Shown here in pieces: positions 45,886-54,576 of a DNA stretch of 64,000 nucleotides. This stretch comes from Candidatus Kapaibacterium sp. (GTDB taxonomy: Bacteria; Bacteroidota; Ignavibacteria; Kapaibacteriales; NICIL-2), in NCBI GenBank assembly GCA_026003495.1, contig BPHK01000001.1, forward strand, positions 372,001 through 436,000, in the 5' to 3' direction. Each line of letters starts with the position of its first letter. The first letter of the stretch is position 1. The translations under genes were made by a program, and so were the position numbers. The notes beneath the pieces are model-generated. The model saw only the letters and a list, made by a program, of their open reading frames with translations, was not told where the DNA came from and did not search any database.

Positions 45886-46893
45886 GTGAAGTTCGCGATC
45901 CTTACCGGCGGAGGTGATAGCTCTGGGATGAATGCGTTTATCCGGAGCGTGGTCCGCTGCGCACTCAATCTCCGGCCAGATACATCAGTCTGGGGCGTTA
46001 TTGATGGGTGGAAAGGGCTCATCGCCAACGAGTACCGTCGTCTTGGCAAGTTGGACGTTGCAGGGATAGCCTTCCAGGGCGGCACAATCTTGGGGACTGT
46101 TCGTGTGCCAGAGTTGGCCGAAGACGCTGCGTTGCAACGCCAAGTCGCCCGCAATCTCGATGAGAACTACTTCGACTACCTTTTCGTCTGCGGCGGTAAC
46201 GGAAGCTTGAAAGCATGCGCAACACTCGATCGCATCATCAAAGCAGAAGGACTGCGCACGCGCATTCTTGCGTGTCCTGGTTCGATTGACAACGATGTTG
46301 CCAATAACTACGGCACCTCGATTGGGTTCTATAGCGCGCTCGACCGAAGCCTGGAGATGCTCGAATGGATTCGCAACACTGCAAGCTCGCACCGCCGGGT
46401 GTACCTCATCGGCTCGATGGGGCGGGATTCTGCGTATCTGGCATTCTACGCTGGTATTGCAACGGGAGCTGAGTACATCATCCGTCCCCGCGAGAATGTC
46501 AACTACGAGAAACTCGCAACGATGATCGAAGAGCGAGACCGCGACACCCGCATCGTCGTTGCCGAAGGGTATGGTAAGTCGCTTGAGGAAATCCGTCAGA
46601 TTCTGGAGGAGATTTTCCGCCGTCGTAACATCAAGCGGGAGATTCGCACCGTGGACATGGGCTACTTCCAGCGTGGTGGGCAAGCAGCGGTCACGGACAT
46701 TCTCCGCGCCAGTTGGCTGGGCTACCGGATGGTCACCGATGCGCTTGCGGGCAAGGATAGCGGTTTCTACACGGCGTTCTATACGGGCCACTACCAGGAT
46801 CCCTTACCACTCGACGTCGCTGCAGACGATAGCCGCTCGAACCATCTTGACATCCCACAGGACATCATCAAGATGACGCTGGCGCTGCGATAA
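45886..46893 (+). CDS. pfkA-like: phosphofructokinase-family protein with altered active site
   Basis: 335 residues from GTG 45886 (start uncertain; GTG 45850 is the alternative). The family's blocks are present: ILTGGGDSSGMNAFIR, LGTVRVPEL, PGSIDNDV, SMGRDSAYLAFYAG, VAEGYG, FQRGGQAA. Against E. coli PfkA, Asp103 of the GGDGS loop is Asn (GGNGS), His249 is Tyr (GYFQRGG), and GTIDND is GSIDND. The proton-abstracting Asp (IDND), Arg of MGR, and Arg of QRGG are kept. The Gly after Asn suggests ATP and not pyrophosphate as donor. It may be a PFK with low or changed activity, or one for another sugar phosphate. Confidence 0.8.
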   Translation: MKFAILTGGGDSSGMNAFIRSVVRCALNLRPDTSVWGVIDGWKGLIANEYRRLGKLDVAGIAFQGGTILGTVRVPELAEDAALQRQVARNLDENYFDYLFVCGGNGSLKACATLDRIIKAEGLRTRILACPGSIDNDVANNYGTSIGFYSALDRSLEMLEWIRNTASSHRRVYLIGSMGRDSAYLAFYAGIATGAEYIIRPRENVNYEKLATMIEERDRDTRIVVAEGYGKSLEEIRQILEEIFRRRNIKREIRTVDMGYFQRGGQAAVTDILRASWLGYRMVTDALAGKDSGFYTAFYTGHYQDPLPLDVAADDSRSNHLDIPQDIIKMTLALR

Positions 46894-46926
46894 GCTGCTA
46901 CCACTCTGCGAGAACAGAGATTAACG

Positions 46927-47382
46927 ATGGAAGGCGACTTTTACGAGAAGGTCTGGGAGTTGGTCCGTCAAATTCCACCGGGTCGAGTGACGACCTACGG
47001 CGACATTGCCGCAGCGCTTGGCTCGCGGTCAGCAGCGTACGTGGTCGGATGGGCGCTCAATGCTGCCGCTGGGCGTTCGGATATTCCTGCACATCGAGTC
47101 GTCAATCGTAATGGCGAGCTCACGGGGCGGATGCATTTTGCAACACCAACGCTCATGCGCGAGCTGCTCAAAGCAGAGGGTGTCCGTTTCGATGGTGACC
47201 GCGTTCGTCTCGAGGAGCATCGGTGGATGCCACCTAATCAACAAATGGACCGACGAACCGCACGCTCTCGTGCTGACGTTTCCCCTGGAGCACAATCGCC
47301 CGCGCCTGCGCTGAAGCGGCAAGCTCCATCTGGCCGTGCTCGATCAGTGCAAGTTGGCCAGCTTCGGCGGAAGCACCGTTGA
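46927..47382 (+). CDS. alkyltransferase-like protein (ATL), no catalytic cysteine
   Basis: 151 residues. The DNA-binding domain of O6-alkylguanine transferases is clear: VWELVRQIPPGRVTTYGDIAAALG, then ALNAAAGRSDIPAHRVVNRNGELTG. The acceptor Cys of P-C-H-R-V is Ala here, so it cannot dealkylate DNA. ATL proteins bind alkylated guanine and pass the lesion to nucleotide excision repair. The domain ends near residue 105; the remaining 46 residues are low-complexity and overlap the convergent pirin gene by 149 nt, so they may simply be read-through of the opposite strand. Confidence 0.88.
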   Translation: MEGDFYEKVWELVRQIPPGRVTTYGDIAAALGSRSAAYVVGWALNAAAGRSDIPAHRVVNRNGELTGRMHFATPTLMRELLKAEGVRFDGDRVRLEEHRWMPPNQQMDRRTARSRADVSPGAQSPAPALKRQAPSGRARSVQVGQLRRKHR

Positions 47383-47950
47383 TTTCCAGCGTTCCCTCGA
47401 GGACATATGCAAGCCCAACCCAATCTTCTGGTAGGGCAACGCTCCACTTCCCTGCCCGGTCGAAGCGTACATCGTCGTAGATGACGTCGGCTTTCAGAAC
47501 GATCGGTCCGGACGGTGAAGCAAGACGGCACGCCGTCCCACCCTCGAAGGTCAGTACCGGCATTTGGTGGGGAGCGACCAGTTCGAGCGATGGTGGAGTG
47601 GCCTTGAGTGCACGCGGCAGGTTGATCCAGAGCTGAATTCCACGCGCCGAGCCGATCGGCATTTCCGAATGGATGACGCCACTTCCAGTGACAAAGTGCA
47701 TCGCATGGCCTGCGAGTGCGTGGACGTGGTTGCCAAGCGAATCGCGGTGCTCGAAACCGCCGTCGAGGATGTACGTGATGATTTCAAAACCGCGGTGGGA
47801 ATGGTCGGGGAATCCGGCGTGCATAGCAACGAAAAATTCGTCGAAGAGCAAGAATGGATCGGTCGCCGGCCACCGGAGCTCTGGCGATGGAAATGGCCGC
47901 CGTACCTGGGCGCCGGCCCCTTCGCTCCGGATCGGTGCGGTGACAATCAT
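47234..47950 (-). CDS. pirin-family protein
   Basis: 238 residues, bicupin. The N-terminal cupin holds the metal ligands: FPDHSHRGFEIITYIL (two His) and FVTGSGVIHSEMP (His and Glu). Pirins bind iron; some have quercetinase activity, others act in regulation, so the function here is open. ATG 47950 (MIVTAPIRSEG) is preferred; the 8-residue longer start at 47974 lacks support. It is convergent with the ATL gene and divergent from fusA. Confidence 0.88.
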   Translation of the reverse strand: MIVTAPIRSEGAGAQVRRPFPSPELRWPATDPFLLFDEFFVAMHAGFPDHSHRGFEIITYILDGGFEHRDSLGNHVHALAGHAMHFVTGSGVIHSEMPIGSARGIQLWINLPRALKATPPSLELVAPHQMPVLTFEGGTACRLASPSGPIVLKADVIYDDVRFDRAGKWSVALPEDWVGLAYVLEGTLEINGASAEAGQLALIEHGQMELAASAQARAIVLQGKRQHESVRFVGPFVD

Positions 47951-48029
47951 CGCATGTGCTCCGGAATGGACCATCCTCCATGCTGGGGTGTGGGAACGCT
48001 CTGCGTAATCATTTCACAATTCCAGACTG

Positions 48030-48037
48030 TATTTTTG
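48030..48037 (+). promoter_or_regulatory. possible fusA promoter -7 box
   Basis: TATTTTTG matches the Bacteroidota -7 element TAnnTTTG exactly and lies 37 nt before the fusA start. No good -33 TTG is seen at the right distance. The box is flanked by GACTG and CAGTC, so it would sit in a small hairpin loop. Confidence 0.35.
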
Positions 48038-48073
48038 CAGTCTTGACAAGCAAAAAGTATTGCAAAACGTGCA

Positions 48074-50206
48074 ATGGCAACGATGACAGCAGTAGCAGAG
48101 CCGACCGTCGGCATTGACATTGCCAAACTACGGAACATTGGCATTTCTGCGCATATTGACTCCGGCAAAACAACGCTCAGCGAGCGGATCCTCTACTACA
48201 CGGGGCGAATCCATCGCATCATCGAGGTGCGCTCCAAAGACGGAGCAGGACCGACGATGGACTCGATGGATCTGGAACGCGAAAAAGGTATCACTATCCA
48301 ATCGGCAGCGACGTACTGCCAGTGGAAAGGATACCACATCAACTTGATTGACACGCCGGGGCACGTGGATTTCACCGTGGAGGTCGAGCGCGCACTCCGT
48401 GTGCTCGACGGTGCGATCCTTGTGCTCTGCGGTGTCGCTGGTGTGCAAAGCCAATCGATCACCGTGGACCGCCAGATGCGGCGCTACAACGTTCCGCGTA
48501 TTGCGTTCATCAACAAACTCGACCGCGCTGGTGCCAATGCATTTCGCGTCGTGCAGCAGTTGCGCGAAAAGCTCCACCACGATCCAGTGATGATCAACAT
48601 CCCCATTGGGCACGAGGATCAATTCGCCGGTGTCGTGGATTTGCTCCACATGAAGGCGCTCTACTTCGATGGCGACAATGGCGAGTTCGTCCGCGAAGAG
48701 GAAATCCCCGCGCACATGCTCGATTTGGCCCGTGAGTACCGAACGAAGCTGATCGAAAAAGCTGCTGATTACGACGACACAATTGCAGAAAAGTACCTGA
48801 TGGAGGAGGAAATCTCCACCGAGGAAATTATCGCAGCGATTCGGAAGGCAACGATCGCACTAAAAGTCACACCAGTCTTCGTGGGCACTGCCAAGCAGAA
48901 CAAGGGCGTCCAGCCGTTGCTCGACGGCGTGTGCATGTTCTTGCCCAATCCGTTCGAGGTCGAAAACTACGCGCTCGACCGCGATCGGGATGAAGAACGG
49001 GTCCCGCTTGTTCCAGATCCGGAGCGGCCACTGGTCGCACTGGCATTCAAGCTCGAGGACGGCCGCTACGGACAACTCACGTACATGCGGCTCTACCAAG
49101 GGCGTGTTCGCAAGGGTGATGTCATCGTCAATAATGCCACTGGCAAAAAAGTGAAGGTGCCTCGACTGGTGCGGATGCACGCCAGCGAAATGCACGACAT
49201 CGAAGAAGCGGTCGCGGGCGATATCGTCGCAATGTTCGGAGTAGAGTGCTCCACTGGCGATACCTTCACCGACGGCAGTGTCAACTACACGATGACCTCA
49301 ATGTACGTCCCTGAGCCAGTCATCGAGCTGGCAGTTGCCCCCAAAGACAAAACGAGCTTGGCAAACTTTTCGAAAGCGCTCAATCGGTTCACAAAGGAAG
49401 ACCCAACGTTCCGCGTCTACCGCGACGAAGAAACGGGCGAAACGATCATCCGCGGGATGGGCGAGCTGCACTTGGAAATCTACATCGAGCGTATCAAGCG
49501 CGAATACAACTGCGAAGTCATTGTCGGGCGTCCCAAAGTTGCCTTCCGCGAGACGATCACCAAGCGTGCAGAGTTCAACTACACGCACAAAAAGCAAACC
49601 GGCGGTGCAGGGCAGTTTGCCCGTGTTGCAGGATACATCGAACCTCTCGAGCCGGAGAACCCGAACAACTACGAATTCGTTGATGCGATCGTCGGTGGTG
49701 TCATTGCGCGGGAGTTTATCCCTGCCTGCGACGAAGGCTTCCAGGAACAGCTCAAAGAAGGAATGCTCATCGGCCAGCCGGTGCAGCGAGTGCGTGTCGT
49801 GCTCAACGACGGTTCGACACACCCTGTGGATTCGTCGGAAATGGCATTCAAGACCGCGGCGAAAGCAGCGATCCGCGAATGCTACATGCGCGCCAACCCC
49901 GTTGTGCTCGAGCCGATTATGAAGCTCGAAGTCTCCGCACCGGAGGAGTTTCAAGGCGTCGTCATTGGACAGATCAACCAGCGCCGTGGCGTCATCATCG
50001 GCACAGAAAGCGAAGCAGGCTATGTCGTCATCACTGCGGAAGTGCCGCTCCAGGAAATGTTCGGCTATTCGACTGATCTACGTTCGGTGACCCAAGGCAA
50101 AGGCGAATTCACAATGGAGTTCCTCAAGTACGCGCAAGTGCCGCGTGCGGTGCAGGACGAAATGGTGCGCGAGTACCAGAAAAAGCGTGCCGAAGGAAAC
50201 AAGTAA
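48074..50206 (+). CDS. fusA: elongation factor G, mitochondrial EFG1/spdEFG1 type
   Basis: 710 residues. GTPase motifs: G1 [10 protein letters not shown] (Ser where common bacterial EF-G has Ala), switch [20 protein letters not shown]3 DTPGHVDF, G4 [13 protein letters not shown] with [33 protein letters not shown], the STGDTFTD loop and [11 protein letters not shown] are features of mitochondrial EFG1 and the bacterial spdEFG1 group of spirochaetes, planctomycetes and deltaproteobacteria. In those, EFG1 does translocation and a separate EFG2 does ribosome recycling. It is a lone gene, not in a str operon. Confidence 0.93.
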   Translation: MATMTAVAEPTVGIDIAKLRNIGISAHIDSGKTTLSERILYYTGRIHRIIEVRSKDGAGPTMDSMDLEREKGITIQSAATYCQWKGYHINLIDTPGHVDFTVEVERALRVLDGAILVLCGVAGVQSQSITVDRQMRRYNVPRIAFINKLDRAGANAFRVVQQLREKLHHDPVMINIPIGHEDQFAGVVDLLHMKALYFDGDNGEFVREEEIPAHMLDLAREYRTKLIEKAADYDDTIAEKYLMEEEISTEEIIAAIRKATIALKVTPVFVGTAKQNKGVQPLLDGVCMFLPNPFEVENYALDRDRDEERVPLVPDPERPLVALAFKLEDGRYGQLTYMRLYQGRVRKGDVIVNNATGKKVKVPRLVRMHASEMHDIEEAVAGDIVAMFGVECSTGDTFTDGSVNYTMTSMYVPEPVIELAVAPKDKTSLANFSKALNRFTKEDPTFRVYRDEETGETIIRGMGELHLEIYIERIKREYNCEVIVGRPKVAFRETITKRAEFNYTHKKQTGGAGQFARVAGYIEPLEPENPNNYEFVDAIVGGVIAREFIPACDEGFQEQLKEGMLIGQPVQRVRVVLNDGSTHPVDSSEMAFKTAAKAAIRECYMRANPVVLEPIMKLEVSAPEEFQGVVIGQINQRRGVIIGTESEAGYVVITAEVPLQEMFGYSTDLRSVTQGKGEFTMEFLKYAQVPRAVQDEMVREYQKKRAEGNK

Positions 50207-50356
50207 CGCATCGTGCTATTGAGCGTGGCGTAATTTTGCCGCCGCGTTCGTGCCAAGTAGCTCTTGGTCGTCATCCTCTTCCCTGCGCGCGCCGGCTCTC
50301 CGAACGCTGCAGTGTACGATTTCGAAAGCATCGTTGTTCACAATTTTCAGCCACCT

Positions 50357-50959
50357 ATGAACTACACAGGCCCCAAAGTCAAGCTTTCGCGCAAGCTCGG
50401 CTTTGCGATGACCCCGAAAGCGCGCAAGTACATGGACCGAAAGCCGTATCCACCAGGCCAGCACGGTCCAGTGAAACGGCGGGCAAAGCTGAGCGACTAC
50501 GGGCGTCAGCTTCTGGAAAAGCAACGTCTGCGCTTGCAGTACAACGTCCACGAGCGGCAGATGCAGAACTACTACCGCGAGGCATCGCGGATGGCAGGTA
50601 ACACGGGCGATAATCTTGTCGCACTGCTTGAATCCCGGCTCGACGCACTCGTCTACCGGGCGGGCTTTGCACCCTCGATCTACGCTGCGCGCCAGTACGT
50701 CCACCATGGCCATATCGAAGTCAACGGTCGGAAAGTGGATATTCCTTCATACCGCGTCAAGCCGAACGACGTTATCCAAGTTCGGGAGAAAAGCCGCAAG
50801 CTGGAATGCTTCCAGAACGCAGTCCGTACTGCACAGCCGGTGCCGTACCTGGAAGTTTCGAAGGCGGATCTGTCGGCCAAGTATCTTTACCTTCCTCCGC
50901 GGGAGGAAGTCCCCATCGTGTGCGAAGTACCATTGGTGGTCGAATACTACGCACGCTAA
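50357..50959 (+). CDS. rpsD: 30S ribosomal protein S4
   Basis: 200 residues, start ATG 50357 (MNYTGPKVKLSRKLGFAMTPK). It has no N-terminal zinc-binding cysteines, so it is of the C-minus type. RKPYPPGQHGPVKRRAKLSDYG is typical, and the S4 RNA-binding domain follows (LESRLDALVYRAGFAPSIYAARQYVHHGHI). It organises 16S rRNA assembly and can act as translational repressor. It stands apart from the alpha operon, between fusA and a strong terminator; the 150-nt leader after fusA could hold its own control site, but none was recognised. Confidence 0.95.
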   Translation: MNYTGPKVKLSRKLGFAMTPKARKYMDRKPYPPGQHGPVKRRAKLSDYGRQLLEKQRLRLQYNVHERQMQNYYREASRMAGNTGDNLVALLESRLDALVYRAGFAPSIYAARQYVHHGHIEVNGRKVDIPSYRVKPNDVIQVREKSRKLECFQNAVRTAQPVPYLEVSKADLSAKYLYLPPREEVPIVCEVPLVVEYYAR

Positions 50960-50986
50960 GCAGACAGACGTGCTCTTGCTGGATTG

Positions 50987-51029
50987 TGCCCCTCCGACCG
51001 TGTCCTCGCGGTGGAGGGGCATTTATTTT
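50987..51029 (+). terminator. intrinsic terminator after rpsD
   Basis: Stem of 9 bp (TGCCCCTCC with GGAGGGGCA) extended by ACCG/CGGT inside, followed by TTTATTTT at 51022-51029. Confidence 0.9.
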
Positions 51030-51076
51030 GCAGCAATTCTTTTCGTTGATGCACTAGGCTTTGATCGGTTGCGGGC

Positions 51077-53236
51077 ATGAAGGCACGCACGGGCTACATT
51101 CTTGCGGCGGCAATTCTTGTGGTTGCAGCAGCGGCTGTATGGTTCGACGCAGCGATTATCGAAACGCTTCCGTCGCTCCAGCAGTTGGAAAATCCGCCGC
51201 AAGAGTATGCCACACGGATCCTTGACCGCAATGGAAGGAGCATCGAAAGCTTCTTTGTCAAACGGCGGGTGTACATGCCCTACGATAGCATCCCCGCTGC
51301 ATTTTTTCAGGCACTCATCGCAACCGAGGATCGCCAGTTCTACAACCACTGGGGTATTCACTTGTGGCGGATCGTCAAAGCCGGAGTGAAAAATCTTCTG
51401 GCGTTCCGTGCGAAAGAGGGCGCATCTACGATTACGCAACAGTTGGCACGGAACCTCTACTTCGACCGCGAGCCAACGCTTGCACGGAAGCTCCGCGAAG
51501 CGCTGACCGCAATTCAAATCGAGCAGACGTACACCAAAAACGAAATTCTCGAACTCTATGCGAATACGGTCAATTTCGGTCGTGGTGCGTACGGTATCTA
51601 CGTCGCAGCGCAGGAGTACTTCGGGAAATATCCCAGCCAGCTGACTCCCGCTGAATGTGCGTACCTGGTCGCGTTGTTGAAAGCACCTGCCAGCTACGAT
51701 GCGCTGGCGAACTACGAGCGGGCGCTGCGACGGCGAAACCTCGTCCTGGCGATGATGGAGGATGCCGGATTTCTCACCCCAGCGCAGCGGATAGCATATA
51801 GCCGCCAGCCAATTACAGTGGTGGAATCCTCCAAGGGAGGAATGCGCAGCGGTGGCATTGCACCACACTTTGTCGAAATGCTCCGCAAAAAACTTGCGCG
51901 TGATCCGAGCCTAGCCGGCTACGACCTCTACCGCGATGGCTTGACGATTGAAACAACGCTCGATGCGCGCATCCAGCAGTACGCCAACGAAGCGGTTCGC
52001 GAGCAGCTTGCGTTAGTTCAGCGCGACTTTGATCGCATGTGGTCGTGGAATGCGCACAAAGATTTGCTCGTGGCGATTCTTGCGCGGGCAGTTGAGTCGC
52101 ATCCGGAGTACTTGAGCGCGGAGTCTCCTCAAGCGCGTGAACGCATCCGCCGCCAGTTGCTTGGTACACCACACTTTGTGGATTCAGTCAAGCGTGCGGT
52201 GACCACCGTGCAGTGTGGGCTTGTGGTGCTCGAACCAAAGACTGGCGCCATATTGGCGATGGTCGGTTCCTCGCCCTTTGCACCGGAGCGTGGGGCGGGC
52301 TCCCGTTACTCGCTCAACCACTGCACCGAGATCCGCCGCCAGCCAGGCTCAGCATTCAAACCGTTCGTCTATGCTGCAGCACTCGCCGACGGCACAATCG
52401 AACCGAGTACCGTTATTGACGCCTCCCCGTTTACGTACACGTTTGCCGACGGTCGAACGTGGTCGCCACGCGGTACTGCGCATCAGGGAATGGTAGATGT
52501 TGCCACTGCGCTGAAGTTCTCGATCAACACTGTCGCTGCGCGACTCATCACGCAGTACACCAGCCCTGAGCGTGTCGTGGCGTTAGCCCGGAAGATGGGC
52601 ATTACAACGCCGATGGATCCCTATCCGGCACTTGCGCTCGGTGTCGAAGAGGTCTATCCGATTGATCTGGTCAGCGCCTATGGGACCTTCCTCAATGGAG
52701 GTATCGCCATTCCGCCCGTTGCAATTCGAGCAATCAGAGATCGCCTGGGGCGTCAGCTCTACCGAGGGAAGTTCCCTGCTGCAGCTACCGATGCGCTGAG
52801 CCCGCAGGTTTGCCGAACGATGATTCGACTTCTCCAGCAGGTCGTTGACGGTGGGACTGGTTCGACAGTTCGGCAATTCTACCGCTACGATGCAGCAGGC
52901 AAAACGGGAACGACCAATGATTTTGCCGATGCATGGTTTGTGGGGATGACACCGGAATTGGTTGCCGGTGTGTGGCTTGGCTTCGATGACCACCGAATCA
53001 AGTTTACCGGTGCCTACGGGATGGGAGGGAAAGCTGCAGCACCGATTTGGGGGCGTTTGATGGCAAAAGTGTATGCCGACCGGTCGCTGGGTTTTACCAA
53101 GCGGACGTTCGATGACCGCGATTCGACGCTCGTCCCCTTGACACCGGAACAAGCGCGACAGGTCATCGAAGAAGATCGCTACGTGCCGCCACCGGTGCAG
53201 CTCCACCCAGTTGAACCGATCCGTCCAGAACACTGA
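51077..53236 (+). CDS. mrcA-like: class A penicillin-binding protein (glycosyltransferase/transpeptidase)
   Basis: 719 residues. N-terminal membrane helix (3-22). Glycosyltransferase (GT51) domain, 50-230: ATEDRQFYNHWGI with the catalytic Glu and GASTITQQLARNLYF. Transpeptidase domain with PGSAFKP (SxxK Ser), FSINT (SxN) and AGKTGTTND (KTG). Polymerises and cross-links peptidoglycan in the periplasm. Smaller than E. coli PBP1a and without the OB insertion. Its last 74 nt overlap the convergent acyltransferase gene. Confidence 0.94.
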   Translation: MKARTGYILAAAILVVAAAAVWFDAAIIETLPSLQQLENPPQEYATRILDRNGRSIESFFVKRRVYMPYDSIPAAFFQALIATEDRQFYNHWGIHLWRIVKAGVKNLLAFRAKEGASTITQQLARNLYFDREPTLARKLREALTAIQIEQTYTKNEILELYANTVNFGRGAYGIYVAAQEYFGKYPSQLTPAECAYLVALLKAPASYDALANYERALRRRNLVLAMMEDAGFLTPAQRIAYSRQPITVVESSKGGMRSGGIAPHFVEMLRKKLARDPSLAGYDLYRDGLTIETTLDARIQQYANEAVREQLALVQRDFDRMWSWNAHKDLLVAILARAVESHPEYLSAESPQARERIRRQLLGTPHFVDSVKRAVTTVQCGLVVLEPKTGAILAMVGSSPFAPERGAGSRYSLNHCTEIRRQPGSAFKPFVYAAALADGTIEPSTVIDASPFTYTFADGRTWSPRGTAHQGMVDVATALKFSINTVAARLITQYTSPERVVALARKMGITTPMDPYPALALGVEEVYPIDLVSAYGTFLNGGIAIPPVAIRAIRDRLGRQLYRGKFPAAATDALSPQVCRTMIRLLQQVVDGGTGSTVRQFYRYDAAGKTGTTNDFADAWFVGMTPELVAGVWLGFDDHRIKFTGAYGMGGKAAAPIWGRLMAKVYADRSLGFTKRTFDDRDSTLVPLTPEQARQVIEEDRYVPPPVQLHPVEPIRPEH

Positions 53237-54359
53237 GCAAGGCGGCGTAGCGCGATGGGAGCAAGAGGAAAATCATTGCCCCAATGGCAACGACGACGCC
53301 CACGACAACATGTACAACGCTCGGCATTGTGCGTTTGAGTTGGGCCCACCCCCACGCGCTTGCCAGTGTTACCAGCCCAATAGCACCGATCAGGAGTGTG
53401 CATGCTGCAGGACCGAGTGCCCCACCGACAAGTGAGGAAAGCCCCTGGCCACCAACGGAGCCATAGACGAGGATCAGGTGGAACACATAAATCCAGAGCG
53501 ATTGCTGTCCAGCCAGACGGAGAATCGAGCGTACACGCAAGCGGGCAATACGCTCTCCGCCGAGGATGAGCGCTGCCAAGAGCGCAACTGTTCCCGCTAA
53601 GCGAAAGCCGACGTGGCCCGGCGAAGAGTGCCACCACTGCTTCGGAGAGGAAAAGCCAACAGCGAGCAGTCCAGCAGCTGCGACAGTGCTCCCTACAAGG
53701 AGCCACCATAACGCTCGTCGGGTACACGAGCGAATGAGCGGTACAACGACTGCCCCCGCGAAAAAATATGCCGCAAACGGGAAGAGCGGAAACTTGCTCA
53801 TTGGCTGTGGAGCAATGTATGCGCCAAGGAAGAGCGGTAGTGTCTCGTCAAGGCGCTGCTCCCATACCCATGGCGTTAGACTCGCGATCGCAACAGTAAG
53901 CACTGCGTAGATGCTGCGGTACAGCCGCGCGTGTTCTGTCGCGAACCCAATAGCCAGTGCCAACAGTGAACTTGCCGCAATGCATTGGAGGATGTCGCAA
54001 TCGGCAAGGCGGCGGAGCTCTTCCTGTGTGGCGTGGAGGGTTCGCTCCAGCGAAAATCCAGGCAGATGCAGCCAGTAACCGAGAACCAGGAGCAATCCCA
54101 ACTTCGTAAGGTAATCCCACAGCGGGCGTTCCCAACGTCGGTAGGCTGCGTGCTTCCGTTCGAGCGTGATGGCAAAGGCACCGCCCGCGCAAAAGAGGAA
54201 TGCTACAGCGACAAAGCCGTGCGTCAGACTGAGCCATGGGAACCACCACGCAGTGTGCCAGCGGGGGTCGAGCGCGACATCAACAACGTGTACCTCGATC
54301 ATCCATAGTGCAGCGATACCGCGCAGGTAGTCGAGCCAATCGTAGCGCACAGTCAGCAT
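53163..54359 (-). CDS. multi-pass membrane acyltransferase (HGSNAT/DUF1624-like)
   Basis: 398 residues with about ten hydrophobic helices. The opening RYDWLDYLRGIAALWMIEVHVVDVAL resembles the catalytic N-terminus of the heparan-alpha-glucosaminide N-acetyltransferase and DUF1624/YeiB families (L-D-x-x-R-G and a His at the end of the first helix). These move acetyl groups across membranes onto sugars. It could instead be an acyltransferase 3 protein. ATG 54359 is used; the longer start adds an Arg-rich leader. Overlaps the PBP gene by 74 nt at the 3' end. Confidence 0.7.
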   Translation of the reverse strand: MLTVRYDWLDYLRGIAALWMIEVHVVDVALDPRWHTAWWFPWLSLTHGFVAVAFLFCAGGAFAITLERKHAAYRRWERPLWDYLTKLGLLLVLGYWLHLPGFSLERTLHATQEELRRLADCDILQCIAASSLLALAIGFATEHARLYRSIYAVLTVAIASLTPWVWEQRLDETLPLFLGAYIAPQPMSKFPLFPFAAYFFAGAVVVPLIRSCTRRALWWLLVGSTVAAAGLLAVGFSSPKQWWHSSPGHVGFRLAGTVALLAALILGGERIARLRVRSILRLAGQQSLWIYVFHLILVYGSVGGQGLSSLVGGALGPAACTLLIGAIGLVTLASAWGWAQLKRTMPSVVHVVVGVVVAIGAMIFLLLPSRYAALLSVLDGSVQLGGAAPVAARSDLLR

Positions 54360-54444
54360 TGTCAAAAGGTGGATGAGCAAAGTTAGCAGGTACCCGTTAC
54401 GTCGGCGCTCTATTTTTGTGCCGGTCACATCTTTTGCAACACGA

Positions 54445-54576
54445 ATGGCACGAGCGATCCTTTTTCTCTTCGCGCTTGCAACCGTTGTTGCGGGATTTAG
54501 AATGTACGCGATAGGGCTATTCCGGCGGATGTTCGATCGGGGTCCTCTTGCCAGTCACACACCAAAGAAGCAGTGA
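54445..54576 (+). CDS. 43-aa single-pass membrane protein coupled to ppx
   Basis: MARAILFLFALATVVAGF is a membrane helix, followed by a basic, cytoplasmic-type tail (YAIGLFRRMFDRGPL...KKQ). The layout is like the short DUF4834-type proteins of Bacteroidota, a tentative match. The stop TGA overlaps the GTG start of the Ppx gene, so the two are likely translated together. An in-frame start at 54373 would add 24 Arg-rich residues over the divergent gene's promoter and is less likely. Confidence 0.55.
   Translation: MARAILFLFALATVVAGFRMYAIGLFRRMFDRGPLASHTPKKQ

Noticed and set aside
48043-48048. TTGACA upstream of fusA as a -35 box
   Set aside because: The matching -10 position would fall at or after the start codon.
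50207-50356. Ribosomal-protein leader or riboswitch before rpsD
   Set aside because: No hairpin of note or known motif could be recognised in the 150 nt.
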